Assembly (NCBI GenBank): GCA_023418915.1
Contig: JAEZYU010000012.1
Location: forward strand, 1 to 64,000
Source of the DNA: Bacillota bacterium
Lineage (GTDB): Bacteria > Bacillota > Clostridia > Acetivibrionales > DTU013
Length of the DNA stretch: 64,000 bases
Direction: 5' to 3'
Of the stretch, positions 42,238-50,900 are shown piece after piece. Below the pieces are notes generated by a model. The model worked only from the letters and a program-made list of their open reading frames with translations, made no database searches and was not told the DNA's origin. Each line of letters starts with the position of its first letter. Within the stretch, counting starts at the first letter, position 1. The position numbers were made by a program, and so were the translations under genes.

Positions 42238-43638
42238 ATGACTGGTATAGGCCTTATTGTTGCTTTTGTTATTGCAATTGTTTTAATGATTTTTGCGATA
42301 TCAAAGCTAAGAATCCATCCTTTCCTGTCCATAATGGGCGTATCACTGCTGTTGGGGCTCGTCGCCGGTATTCCGCTGGTCAATGTGACTCAAGCTGACG
42401 GAACTGTTGTGATGGGACTACCAAACGTGATAGGCGCAGGCTTCAGCGGTACTTTCACAAGTATCGGCATTGTGATCATCCTCGGTGCACTGATCGGAAC
42501 GATGCTAGAGAGGACCGGCGCTGCGCTTAAGCTGGCGGATATGGTCATAAAGCTGATTGGTCCAAAGCGGCCTGATCTTGCGCTGCTGATAATGGGCTGG
42601 GTAGTATCGATACCCGTATTTTGCGACAGCGGCTTTGTTATACTCAACCCAATACGAAAAGCATTGGTACGCCGCACGGGAATCAGCAGCGTGGCTATGA
42701 CTGTATGTCTGTCGGCAGGTTTATATGCATCTCATGTTTTCATACCGCCGACACCAGGCCCAATAGCTGCAGCAAGTACGCTGGGAGTTGGAAACAACCT
42801 GCTGCTTGTCATTGGTTTAGGCGTACTTGTTTCAATTCCTGCTCTCATAGCCGCATATTTATATGCCAAATATATAAGTAAAAGGGTGAAGGCTGGCGAT
42901 GAAGCCGATATATCAGCAAAAGAAGGCGAAATCGTCAAAACGTATGAACAGATCGTTGCGGAGTACGGCAGACTGCCTAACGGACTGCTTGCAATCAGCC
43001 CAATATTGATCCCTATCCTGCTTATGGCTCTTGGATCAATAGCTTCTATGGCAAAATGGAGCGGAACTGCATATGATATCAGCGCCTTCCTTGGTACTCC
43101 AATAATAGCACTTGCGGTCGGTACACTCTTCGGCATATGGCTGCTGGCAGACACAAAGAGAATAAAAAATTTCTATAAGCTGACAGATGAGACATTAAGG
43201 ACAGTAGGACCGATTCTCTTTGTCACTGCAGCCGGCGGTGTTCTGGGAAAGGTGATAGCAGTATCAGGTCTGGTACAGTACATCACCACCAATGCAGAAT
43301 TACTGCAGACAGTCGGCATTTTCTTCCCATTTATCCTGTCTGCGATCCTGAAAACTGCACAAGGCTCCTCCACTGTAGCGATCACAACAACTGCAGGAAT
43401 CATGGCTCCGCTTCTCGGGTTACTCGGTCTGGATACAGCCGCACTTGGAGCACTGACAGTAATGGCAATCGGAGCAGGAGCAATGACTGTATCTCACGCA
43501 AACGACTCTTACTTCTGGGTTGTGACTAACTTCGGCTCAATGACTCCTGACCAGGGCTACAAAACTCAGACAATGGTAACGCTTGTCGAAGGCATAGCAG
43601 CAATGATCGGTGTGTTCCTGATCTCACTTATCCTTTGA
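42238..43638 (+). CDS. GntP family permease (gluconate/hydroxy-acid type)
   Basis: 466-aa permease with 12-14 membrane helices. Family regions include MISKLRIHPFLSIMGVSLLLGL-like SKLRIHPFLSIMGVSLLLGL, DSGFVILNPIRKALVRRTG, HVFIPPTPGPIAAASTLG and GSSTVAITTTAGIMAPLL. The ATG at 42238 has TTGGAGG at good spacing; the ATG two codons before is too close. The next gene on the same strand is glycerate kinase, so D-glycerate or a related acid is a likely substrate. A short direct repeat, ATACTAATGA, occurs twice 18 bp apart in the leader. Confidence 0.9.
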   Translation: MTGIGLIVAFVIAIVLMIFAISKLRIHPFLSIMGVSLLLGLVAGIPLVNVTQADGTVVMGLPNVIGAGFSGTFTSIGIVIILGALIGTMLERTGAALKLADMVIKLIGPKRPDLALLIMGWVVSIPVFCDSGFVILNPIRKALVRRTGISSVAMTVCLSAGLYASHVFIPPTPGPIAAASTLGVGNNLLLVIGLGVLVSIPALIAAYLYAKYISKRVKAGDEADISAKEGEIVKTYEQIVAEYGRLPNGLLAISPILIPILLMALGSIASMAKWSGTAYDISAFLGTPIIALAVGTLFGIWLLADTKRIKNFYKLTDETLRTVGPILFVTAAGGVLGKVIAVSGLVQYITTNAELLQTVGIFFPFILSAILKTAQGSSTVAITTTAGIMAPLLGLLGLDTAALGALTVMAIGAGAMTVSHANDSYFWVVTNFGSMTPDQGYKTQTMVTLVEGIAAMIGVFLISLIL

Positions 43639-43779
43639 CAGCCTTGCTGTTAAACATTGACACATGTTGGCAGGTATCCCCGCCGCATATGCGGATTTAG
43701 TTCTAGCCTCTGGCAGCCGCACTGCAGCATATAAAAGAGAATTCTCTCTGCAACAGAAAAATTTACTTTTTTACGCTAT

Positions 43780-43814
43780 AATATACTTTATAACGCATCG
43801 TTATAAAGTATATT
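43780..43814. repeat. 35-bp perfect palindrome, minimal TATAACG-family unit
   Basis: A 16-bp arm AATATACTTTATAACG, centre CAT and the exact complementary arm. The middle reads TATAACGCATCGTTATA, that is, the left end of the hairpin-repeat family fused to its own inverse. It lies between the permease and glycerate kinase genes, where it could also fold in mRNA and tune the second gene. Confidence 0.7.
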
Positions 43815-43859
43815 CATGATTCTGCTCTGCAACAGATAAACTGAAAAAAGGAGAAAAGC

Positions 43860-44996
43860 ATGCGTAAAATCATATTGATTCCCGATTCATTCAAAGGCAC
43901 AATAACTTCAACCGATATATGCGGTATCATGAAAAAGGCAATAAACCCATATTATCCGCAGGCCTCGATAATCAGCATCCCGGTCGCAGACGGCGGTGAG
44001 GGCAGTGTCGAATCATTTCTTTCGGCCGTCGGAGGCGAAAGGGTCACCGTTAATGTAAAAGGCCCCTATTTTGAAGATCTTCAAAGCTTTTACGGCATCC
44101 TTCCGGACAATACAGCAGTAATTGAAATGGCAGCTGCAGCAGGTCTTCCCCTCGTCGGTGAAAACAGGCAAGCCGGTAAGACGACAACCTATGGAGTAGG
44201 TCAGCTCATAGCGCATGCCGCCGGATCAGGCTGTAAAAAAATCATAGTAGGTCTCGGAGGAAGCTCCACCAACGACGGCGGCTGCGGTGCAGCAGCTGCG
44301 ACAGGAGTCATTTTCAGAGATGCCTCCGGAAAACCCTTCATCCCGGTAGGCGAGACTCTGAGCAACATTTCATCCATAGATGTCAGCAACCTGGACCCGG
44401 CTGTGGCTAATGCGGAGATCATCACCATGTGCGATATTGACAACCCATTGTGCGGTCCCAATGGAGCCGCATATATATTCGGTCCACAGAAGGGTGCAGA
44501 TGAAGCTCTGATTAAAATACTGGATGAAAATCTCCTGCATATGGCTGTCACAGTAAAAAGAGACCTTGGGAAAGACATCACCGATATGCCCGGAGCCGGT
44601 GCGGCCGGCGGAATGGGCGGAGGAATGACCGCATTTTTCTCAAGCATGCTTCAGATGGGAATAGAGACCGTACTGGATACCACCGGCTTCGATTCTATTC
44701 TGGAGGGAGCCGATCTGGTTTTCACGGGTGAAGGAAAGATAGATCATCAGTCGCTGCGTGGAAAAGTGGTGATAGGTGTCGCACGCCGGGCAAAAAGAGC
44801 TGGTGTTCCGGTGATTGCTATAGTGGGTGATATCGGAGACAATATAGAAAATGCATATGCTGAAGGAGTCAGCGCAATATTCAGCATAAACAGAGTAGCC
44901 GTACCCTTTGAAAAAGCCCGGCTGCGATGCAGGGATGACCTCCATAAAACCATGGATAATCTAATGAGATTTATTAGTACGATGAACATTTTTTAA
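43860..44996 (+). CDS. Glycerate kinase (GarK/GlxK family)
   Basis: Phosphorylates D-glycerate, feeding it into glycolysis as a phosphoglycerate, 378 aa. It has the family start KIILIPDSFKGTITSTDIC, VADGGEGSVESFLSA, GLGGSSTNDGGCGAAAATG and DLVFTGEGKIDHQSLRGKVV. The GGAG ribosome site is eight bases from the ATG. With the upstream permease it forms a catabolic pair. No glycerate-producing dehydrogenase lies nearby. Confidence 0.94.
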   Translation: MRKIILIPDSFKGTITSTDICGIMKKAINPYYPQASIISIPVADGGEGSVESFLSAVGGERVTVNVKGPYFEDLQSFYGILPDNTAVIEMAAAAGLPLVGENRQAGKTTTYGVGQLIAHAAGSGCKKIIVGLGGSSTNDGGCGAAAATGVIFRDASGKPFIPVGETLSNISSIDVSNLDPAVANAEIITMCDIDNPLCGPNGAAYIFGPQKGADEALIKILDENLLHMAVTVKRDLGKDITDMPGAGAAGGMGGGMTAFFSSMLQMGIETVLDTTGFDSILEGADLVFTGEGKIDHQSLRGKVVIGVARRAKRAGVPVIAIVGDIGDNIENAYAEGVSAIFSINRVAVPFEKARLRCRDDLHKTMDNLMRFISTMNIF

Positions 44997-45024
44997 AGCA
45001 TGTGGTACCCGCCGGGCGCACCTT

Positions 45025-45060
45025 AAAAACGGGGTGTATTCGTATACACCCCGTTTTTGC
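45025..45060. terminator. Bidirectional terminator
   Basis: A 15-bp perfect stem (AAAAACGGGGTGTAT and its complement) with TCGT loop, flanked by A5 and T5. It serves glycerate kinase on the plus strand and the convergent S-component gene on the minus strand. Confidence 0.9.
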
Positions 45061-45103
45061 TACATCTCACAACACTTCAGTCCTGAAGCGTATTAATTTA
45101 CAT

Positions 45104-45691
45104 TCACTTCTTCATGACCTTTTTAACTGCCAGAATTATCGGAATTGAAATTGCCACCGAAACAACTATCTCAGGCACTCCGTTCGCCAGTGCTATTCCC
45201 AGAATTGCTGCCGGCGCACCGCTTACGTCAATACCAATAGCTTGGGCATACTCTGTGGCATACAGAAGGTATATCATACCCAGAACACCCACAGTATTTG
45301 TTATTGTACCGATTGCCGCACTAACACCTGTTTTCAGTATACTGCTTTTAATGAAAGGAATTTTGTTGGAATAATACGCTGTGATCCCGATCAGCATTCT
45401 TGGTAGCACCGATACAAGCGGATTTAGAAATGCAAATGAAAGCAGTGACGGGTTTGTCATGTTTTGTATGATACTGAAAACCCCAAAAATCAATCCTGCG
45501 ATCACGCCAACTATAGGGCCTTCCAAAATAGCCCCGATTATGACAGGGATGTGCATAATAGTAGCTTTAGCCATGGGTAACGGTATAAATCCGACCCCTG
45601 ATGCTCCCAGCACTATTGAAACTGCCGACAGCATACCTACAATAGCGATCTGTCTGGTTTCAAACCTTCTCTTACCAATTGCCTTTTCCAT
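45104..45691 (-). CDS. ECF transporter S component
   Basis: 195-aa membrane protein with about six helices. It shows the family N-terminus RQIAIVGMLSAVSIVLGASG, HIPVIIGAILEGPIVGVIAGLIFGVFS and the C-terminal GVPEIVVSVAISIPIILAVKK. It binds a vitamin-like substrate and needs a shared EcfA/A'/T module encoded elsewhere. The layout resembles pantothenate or folate S components; the substrate is not determined. No riboswitch was recognised upstream. Confidence 0.85.
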   Translation of the reverse strand: MEKAIGKRRFETRQIAIVGMLSAVSIVLGASGVGFIPLPMAKATIMHIPVIIGAILEGPIVGVIAGLIFGVFSIIQNMTNPSLLSFAFLNPLVSVLPRMLIGITAYYSNKIPFIKSSILKTGVSAAIGTITNTVGVLGMIYLLYATEYAQAIGIDVSGAPAAILGIALANGVPEIVVSVAISIPIILAVKKVMKK

Positions 45692-45872
45692 TACAATCGA
45701 CCTCCCGCTCTTATTCCCGAAGGATATAAGTCGTATTTTAATATTATCTCAGTACGGTTTCATAAGAATACCGACTTTCAATAATGCTAACATATTTTCA
45801 CGTAAAATTCCATACTGCTGGTGATATTTGTTTAAAAGCCATAACAAACTTTGATTTTGCAAGCCTTATCCA

Positions 45873-45891
45873 TATCTAACGCCTCGTTATA
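45873..45891. repeat. TATAACG-family remnant, copy 7
   Basis: TATCTAACGCCTCGTTATA is an imperfect 19-bp palindrome with the CCTCGTTATA end of the family. It lies in the divergent gap between the two S-component-like genes. Confidence 0.4.
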
Positions 45892-45949
45892 GACACACTG
45901 TATTGGAAAATGATACAATAACTGCGAAGTCGGATTTGTGAGGAATACC

Positions 45950-46750
45950 TTGAAAGAACTGGTTAAAATGTGGAAATACAGCATGATGATTGCGATCACA
46001 GTTTTATGCGCAGGCATCTATATGCTGTTTCTTCTTCCAACAAAATCAATAACGATAATCCCCGGCATCACAGAAATAAGGCCGGCATCGCTGCTTCCGG
46101 TCATATTCGGGCTGCTGTTCGGCCCTGCAGGTGCATGGGGAGCTGCAATAGGGAATCTGGGCGGCGATTTGTTTGGAACACTATCCCCTGGTTCTATATT
46201 CGGTTTTGTTGGAAATTTTCTATATGCGTATATACCATATAAGCTTTGGTATCATATAAACCAGAAGCATGTTCATGACAAAGCTCCAACGATAAATTCC
46301 CCCTGGAAGCTGGCACGATTCGGCATCACAGCTTTCATTTCCAGCACAGCTTGTGCGGTCACTATCGCATGGGGGCTCAGTCTACTGAATTTGGCAAGCT
46401 TTCCGGCGCTGTCTGTAATAATAACCTTGAACAACACTGTGACAACGCTGATTTTAGGCCCAATTATCCTTCCGCTGCTATACTCCTTTGCAAAGAAAAA
46501 CAAATTGCTCTGGACAGATGTGATGCATCCAAAAGATATCAGCAAGCCGTCAAGGGACAGATTACACCCGCTGATGATCATATCAGGTTCGATTGGTGGG
46601 CTTGTCTCAGGAATGGCAGCCGGCTGTCTCATTACAGGTCAGGCTGTATCCGGCTGGCAGCTTTCAGCTGCAGGCACATCTAGCACGACTGTCGCATTGA
46701 TAGTATTACCGTTTTTAGTAATACTTTTTTACGGTTCCTTCAACTCCTGA
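45950..46750 (+). CDS. Membrane protein resembling QueT-type ECF S components
   Basis: 266-aa protein with six to eight hydrophobic segments. The stretch RPASLLPVIFGLLFGPAGAWGAAIGNLGGDLFG (key part GAWGAAIGNLGGDLFG) and GFVGNFLYAYIPYKLWY resemble S components of the QueT type. I prefer the TTG at 45950 with GAGGA five bases upstream. No transporter ATPase lies close by. Its 3' end overlaps the convergent Spo0E-like gene by 22 bp. The function is inferred only from general likeness. Confidence 0.7.
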   Translation: MKELVKMWKYSMMIAITVLCAGIYMLFLLPTKSITIIPGITEIRPASLLPVIFGLLFGPAGAWGAAIGNLGGDLFGTLSPGSIFGFVGNFLYAYIPYKLWYHINQKHVHDKAPTINSPWKLARFGITAFISSTACAVTIAWGLSLLNLASFPALSVIITLNNTVTTLILGPIILPLLYSFAKKNKLLWTDVMHPKDISKPSRDRLHPLMIISGSIGGLVSGMAAGCLITGQAVSGWQLSAAGTSSTTVALIVLPFLVILFYGSFNS

Positions 46751-46908
46751 TTTTTTCGCTGGATATACAACAGGATAAGCTCATCAAGTTCCCTGCTTCG
46801 GTATTGTACTATATTGCTGGTCAGATTTTCAGAATCAATTAACTGATGAAGCTCACTCCTCATTCGATTGATTTCTCTCTCAAGACATTTGTACTTACTG
46901 TCTTTCAA
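46729..46908 (-). CDS. Spo0E-family aspartyl-phosphate phosphatase (59 aa)
   Basis: Small gene. The TTG start at 46908 has GGGAGGTG seven bases upstream. The product is one helical hairpin: LEREINRMRSELHQLIDSEN, then NIVQYRSRELDELILLYIQRK. The S-x-ELD-x-LI-x-x-Y pattern is the Spo0E signature. These proteins remove phosphate from Spo0A and delay sporulation. The 3' end runs 22 bp into the convergent membrane-protein gene. Confidence 0.85.
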   Translation of the reverse strand: MKDSKYKCLEREINRMRSELHQLIDSENLTSNIVQYRSRELDELILLYIQRKNQELKEP

Positions 46909-47243
46909 GGCTATTCACCTCCCAGTACTCTTACAAAACGGCAACCTGCTTAATAAAGACACGCATTTTGACACAAAAGCCTGGACTACCAAAACAAAAA
47001 CGCTGGGATAAGCCTGAAAACTCATAACTGACAAATAATTTTCTTTGGCTATCATATTATCTATTATATTACATTTATGTTACGCTTTCAACATAATTTC
47101 CCCTTTAATACCAACTTTTGTATGACAAAAAAATATTGCTGTTGCGGCTTCACATAATTATAATAAGTGTTGGAATAAAAGCCTTTCGAATATTTTGAAC
47201 AGGCTCGTAATTTGTAAAATAATCTGATTTCAGGGGGCGATTT
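46909..47243. other. AT-rich intergenic region
   Basis: About 335 bp with no gene seen. It holds the ribosome site of the Spo0E-like gene at one end and the promoter at 47136-47164 for the Cys-cluster gene at the other. Nothing else is supported. Confidence 0.6.
47136..47164 (+). promoter_or_regulatory. Predicted sigma-A promoter of the Cys-cluster gene
   Basis: TTGCTG, 17 bp and TATAAT, about 80 bp before the ATG at 47244. Confidence 0.5.
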
Positions 47244-47909
47244 ATGGGAAATATTTTTATTTTTTTTGATATGGGAGTGCCGCAGATCGGTTGTACCGAT
47301 TGCTGCAGCTGTAACAGCCTTATGGGAAAAAGTCTATGTGATGTAGATAACAGAGGCTGCTGCCATTACTTTCCAGAGTTCACTTTATTGGACATACAGA
47401 GAATGTCTGTACTGGAAAACGGCAAACAGGCATTGGATATCATTTTGTCCAATCCAGGAACGGTAATAAATAGATTTAGTATATATTCAAAAGGTCCTTT
47501 TGACAAAACATCATATGATAAATACATTGAATCCGGAGAATTGATTGAAACAGACATACATGATCATACAATATTCTTCAGGACATGTCCATTCGTTATT
47601 CCGGGGAAAGGCTGCAGATTGCCTGTTCGTTTCAGAACAACCGTATGCAACCTTTTTGTATGTCAGGAAATCTTAAACACAGTCGAAAACAGAGCTATGC
47701 TCGAAGAGCTGATGAAGGAACGCTCGAGATATTCACGTTGGGTCTACCGTGAAAGCGGCATATTACAGCATATACTGGAAAGCAGGGGTCTGGATCTGAT
47801 AAAGGATTTTTCCGCATCAATCCGGATGTTGGAGGAATTGGAGCTGAATAGCTATAATTTCCCTGAGCCTGAGCCTGTCACATTCAGTTCAGGCTCGGAA
47901 AGCCGATAA
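47244..47909 (+). CDS. Cysteine-cluster protein, YkgJ-like
   Basis: 221-aa soluble protein with two Cys groups: C17, C20, C21, C23, C32, C39 and C40, then C115, C124, C135 and C140 in RTCPFVIPGKGCRLPVRFR and TVCNLFVCQE. The second group resembles the CPFL-GC-RP-CR-C pattern of YkgJ-type proteins thought to bind zinc or an iron-sulfur cluster. AGGGGGCG precedes the ATG. Its last 58 bp overlap the convergent ndvB gene. The exact function is unknown. Confidence 0.65.
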   Translation: MGNIFIFFDMGVPQIGCTDCCSCNSLMGKSLCDVDNRGCCHYFPEFTLLDIQRMSVLENGKQALDIILSNPGTVINRFSIYSKGPFDKTSYDKYIESGELIETDIHDHTIFFRTCPFVIPGKGCRLPVRFRTTVCNLFVCQEILNTVENRAMLEELMKERSRYSRWVYRESGILQHILESRGLDLIKDFSASIRMLEELELNSYNFPEPEPVTFSSGSESR

Positions 47910-50900
47910 AAGGGCAGCCCCATAACTACTTCAACGTTATGCCTTCCCGGCGAAAAAAGGTCTATATATCCACCCCTTAAGACAAGTCCATCCATTGAGA
48001 TATGCGATACACCGCAGCTGACACCGTCAGGGTTATTGATCTTGATGAAGAATTCCGCACTGCGGTACCTGTAAACTATCTCAAATTCTTTCCATGTGGA
48101 TGGGATGCATGGGTTGATATAAAGCCTTTCACCCTTTTTCACAAAGCCCGCAATGCTTTCAAGCCCCACTTTGTACAACCAGCCCGCAGCACCGGTATAC
48201 CAGCTCCAGCCTCCTCTGCCGATGTGCGGGCTTACAGCGTATACATCAGCAGCCATAACATATGGCTCCGTTTTATACCTTGCATATTCAATATCGGTTC
48301 TGGTATGGTTTATTGGGTTTAGCATATGGAATATCTCGCTGGCTTTGTCTCCCATACCCAGTTTTGCAAAAGCCATCACTACCCAAGCAGCAGCATGAGT
48401 ATACTGGCCGCCGTTTTCCCTGACACCCGGCACATATCCCTTTATATACCCCGGCTGGAGAGCACCGTCGCCAAACGGAGGCGTCAGGAGCTTCACAATT
48501 CCCTCATCGACATCTACCAAATACTTTTGTACCGCAGCCATAGCTTCACGCACACGATTTTGTTTTGCTGCTCCCGATATCACAGACCACGACTGTGATA
48601 TCGAGTCTATCATACATTCAGAATTCCTTACTGAACCCAGCGGTGTGCCATCGTCAAAATACGCTCTCCTGTACCAGCTTCCGTCCCACGCTTCCTTTTC
48701 AATGTTTTTTATCAGTTCATCCGCTTTTCTGCGGTACAGCTCCGCTCTCGCAGTGTCCCCCTTCAATTTGCATACGGGAATGAATTTGTTAAGTATCGAC
48801 AAAAGGAACCAGCCCAACCAAACACTTTCGCCTGAACCCTTGTTCCCTACAGTGTTCATTCCATCGTTCCAGTCTCCGCTTCCTATGAGAGGAAGGCCAT
48901 GAGGTCCTGTATCAAGAGATATATCTACAGCAATAACACAGTGCTCATACAGGCTTGCAGAAACATTGGACTGATTCGGTTCCTCATATTTTTCATCCTC
49001 TCCTTCCTTAAGCAGGTTGGCCTCAAGGAAAGGAACTGTTTCATCAAGAATCGATATGTCACCTGTTTTCTCCAGATACTCCGCAGTAACAAAGGGCAGC
49101 CACAGAAGATCATCAGAGTATCGCGTGCGAATGCCGTTACCTCTTTCCGCATGCCACCAGTGCTGAACATCCCCTTCTTTGAATTGCCTCGAAGCATGTA
49201 GCTGTATCTGGTTCCTTGCGACCTCCGGCCAGGCTCCGAGCCATGCCATACAGTCCTGCAGCTGATCCCTGAAGCCGTATGCACCTCCCGCCTGGTAATA
49301 TCCCGATCTGGCCCACAGTCTGCAAGCTGTCACCTGGTACAGCAGCCAGCTGTTCATCATCATATCAAAGGAGTCATCTGGTGTATGAAGCTGTATGGTC
49401 TCAAGCTTTTCTCTCCAGAATGACCTGACTCTTTCAAGTTCGCAAAGAGCATTTTCCGCAGATGAAAACCGGTCGACGAGCATCTGAGCCTGCTCATCGT
49501 TTTCTCCGCTGCCCAGCAGGAAAATAATCACAGTTTCCTCTTCCGGCGCAGGCTCCACAATACAGCTGACAACTGCGCACGGATCCATTCCGGCTCCGGC
49601 ACTGTTTTCATGTCGTTCTCCTGAAAGCCCGGCAGGTTCGGCCAGATCACCGCTGCGGCCAATAAAAGCTGCCCTGTCACATGTATAGGACATGTTCTGT
49701 GCACTTGTGGCCAAAAAGGCTTTTCGTCCCCTAAAATCCTGCGTGAACTTGTTCTCGACAAACAGTATCCCGTTTTTATCCGGTCTTGTCACGATATATT
49801 GCGATGTTCTGGTATCATCAACACCAAGAACAGGCCTGATATAATAAGTGATTTTCAGTCTCCTCTGCCTTCCGGTCTGATTCTTCAATGAAACGGTACA
49901 TATTTTAACAGGCTGTTCAAGTGCCGCAAATACAGTCAGACTCTGCCTGATTCCGTTGCTTTCATGCTCGAAGATACTATAGCCGCGGCCATGGCGCACC
50001 ACATAAGAGCCATTTCCTGCAATAGGCATTGGAGTCAGGCTCCAATGGCATTTCTCATCCATGTCGCTGATATAGAAAATCTCTCCCGGGCGGTCTGTTA
50101 CAGGGTCATTAGGCCATGGAGTAAGCTTGAATTCGCGGCTGTTTTTGAACCATGTATAACCTCCTCCGCTTTCAGTGACAAGAAAACCGAAATCTCTGTT
50201 TGAAATAATGTTCGACCATGGAAGGGGAGTCCGACGGCCATTCACAAGCCTGATGACGTACTCTCCCCCATCTTCGGAAAAACCGCCGATACCGTTGAAA
50301 AACAGCAGCTTTTTCTCTTCGGGCTCATCATGTACAGTTATCCTATGAGGTCTCTCAGAATCATAGCATGCACTTGCGGCAGGTATTGTCTCCGTTCCAA
50401 GCCTTGACTCTTTCAGGAGGTTTCTGAACGACTCGACACTGTCTTTGATAACGATCCTTGCCACCGTATACAGCAGCGATACCTGCTGCGGCTCTATGTC
50501 CGACAAGCTTATTACAAATACTCCTCCCGGCTTGTTCACCAGTTCTCTGGCATGACTTGACGAAATAGCATTTCTCACCTTCTCGTTCACCGGCTGGCTG
50601 TATCCTTCTGTCTTTCTTATCAGTATCACCAGATCAACACACAGGTTCTTTACTCGCAGATACTCATGTCCCTTGAGTATCCACTCTACAATATCAGTAT
50701 CCTCTTCATCATTCACCTCAGTCAGCATTACAGGCAGATCACCCGAAATGCCAAAAGGCCACAGATCCTGCTGCGATCCGACATTATCTTCAATATACGA
50801 CCTATACTCTCTCTTTATTGAGCTGTTGTACAGTAGAAATGGCAGCATGTCAAGATAAGCTGTAACCTCTCCGGCAGCCAGTCCAAGATACCTGCTCTCC

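Noticed and set aside
47120..47135. Spo0A box near ATGACAAAAA upstream of the Cys-cluster gene
   Set aside because: The match to the 0A consensus is incomplete and such AT-rich sequences are common in this gap.
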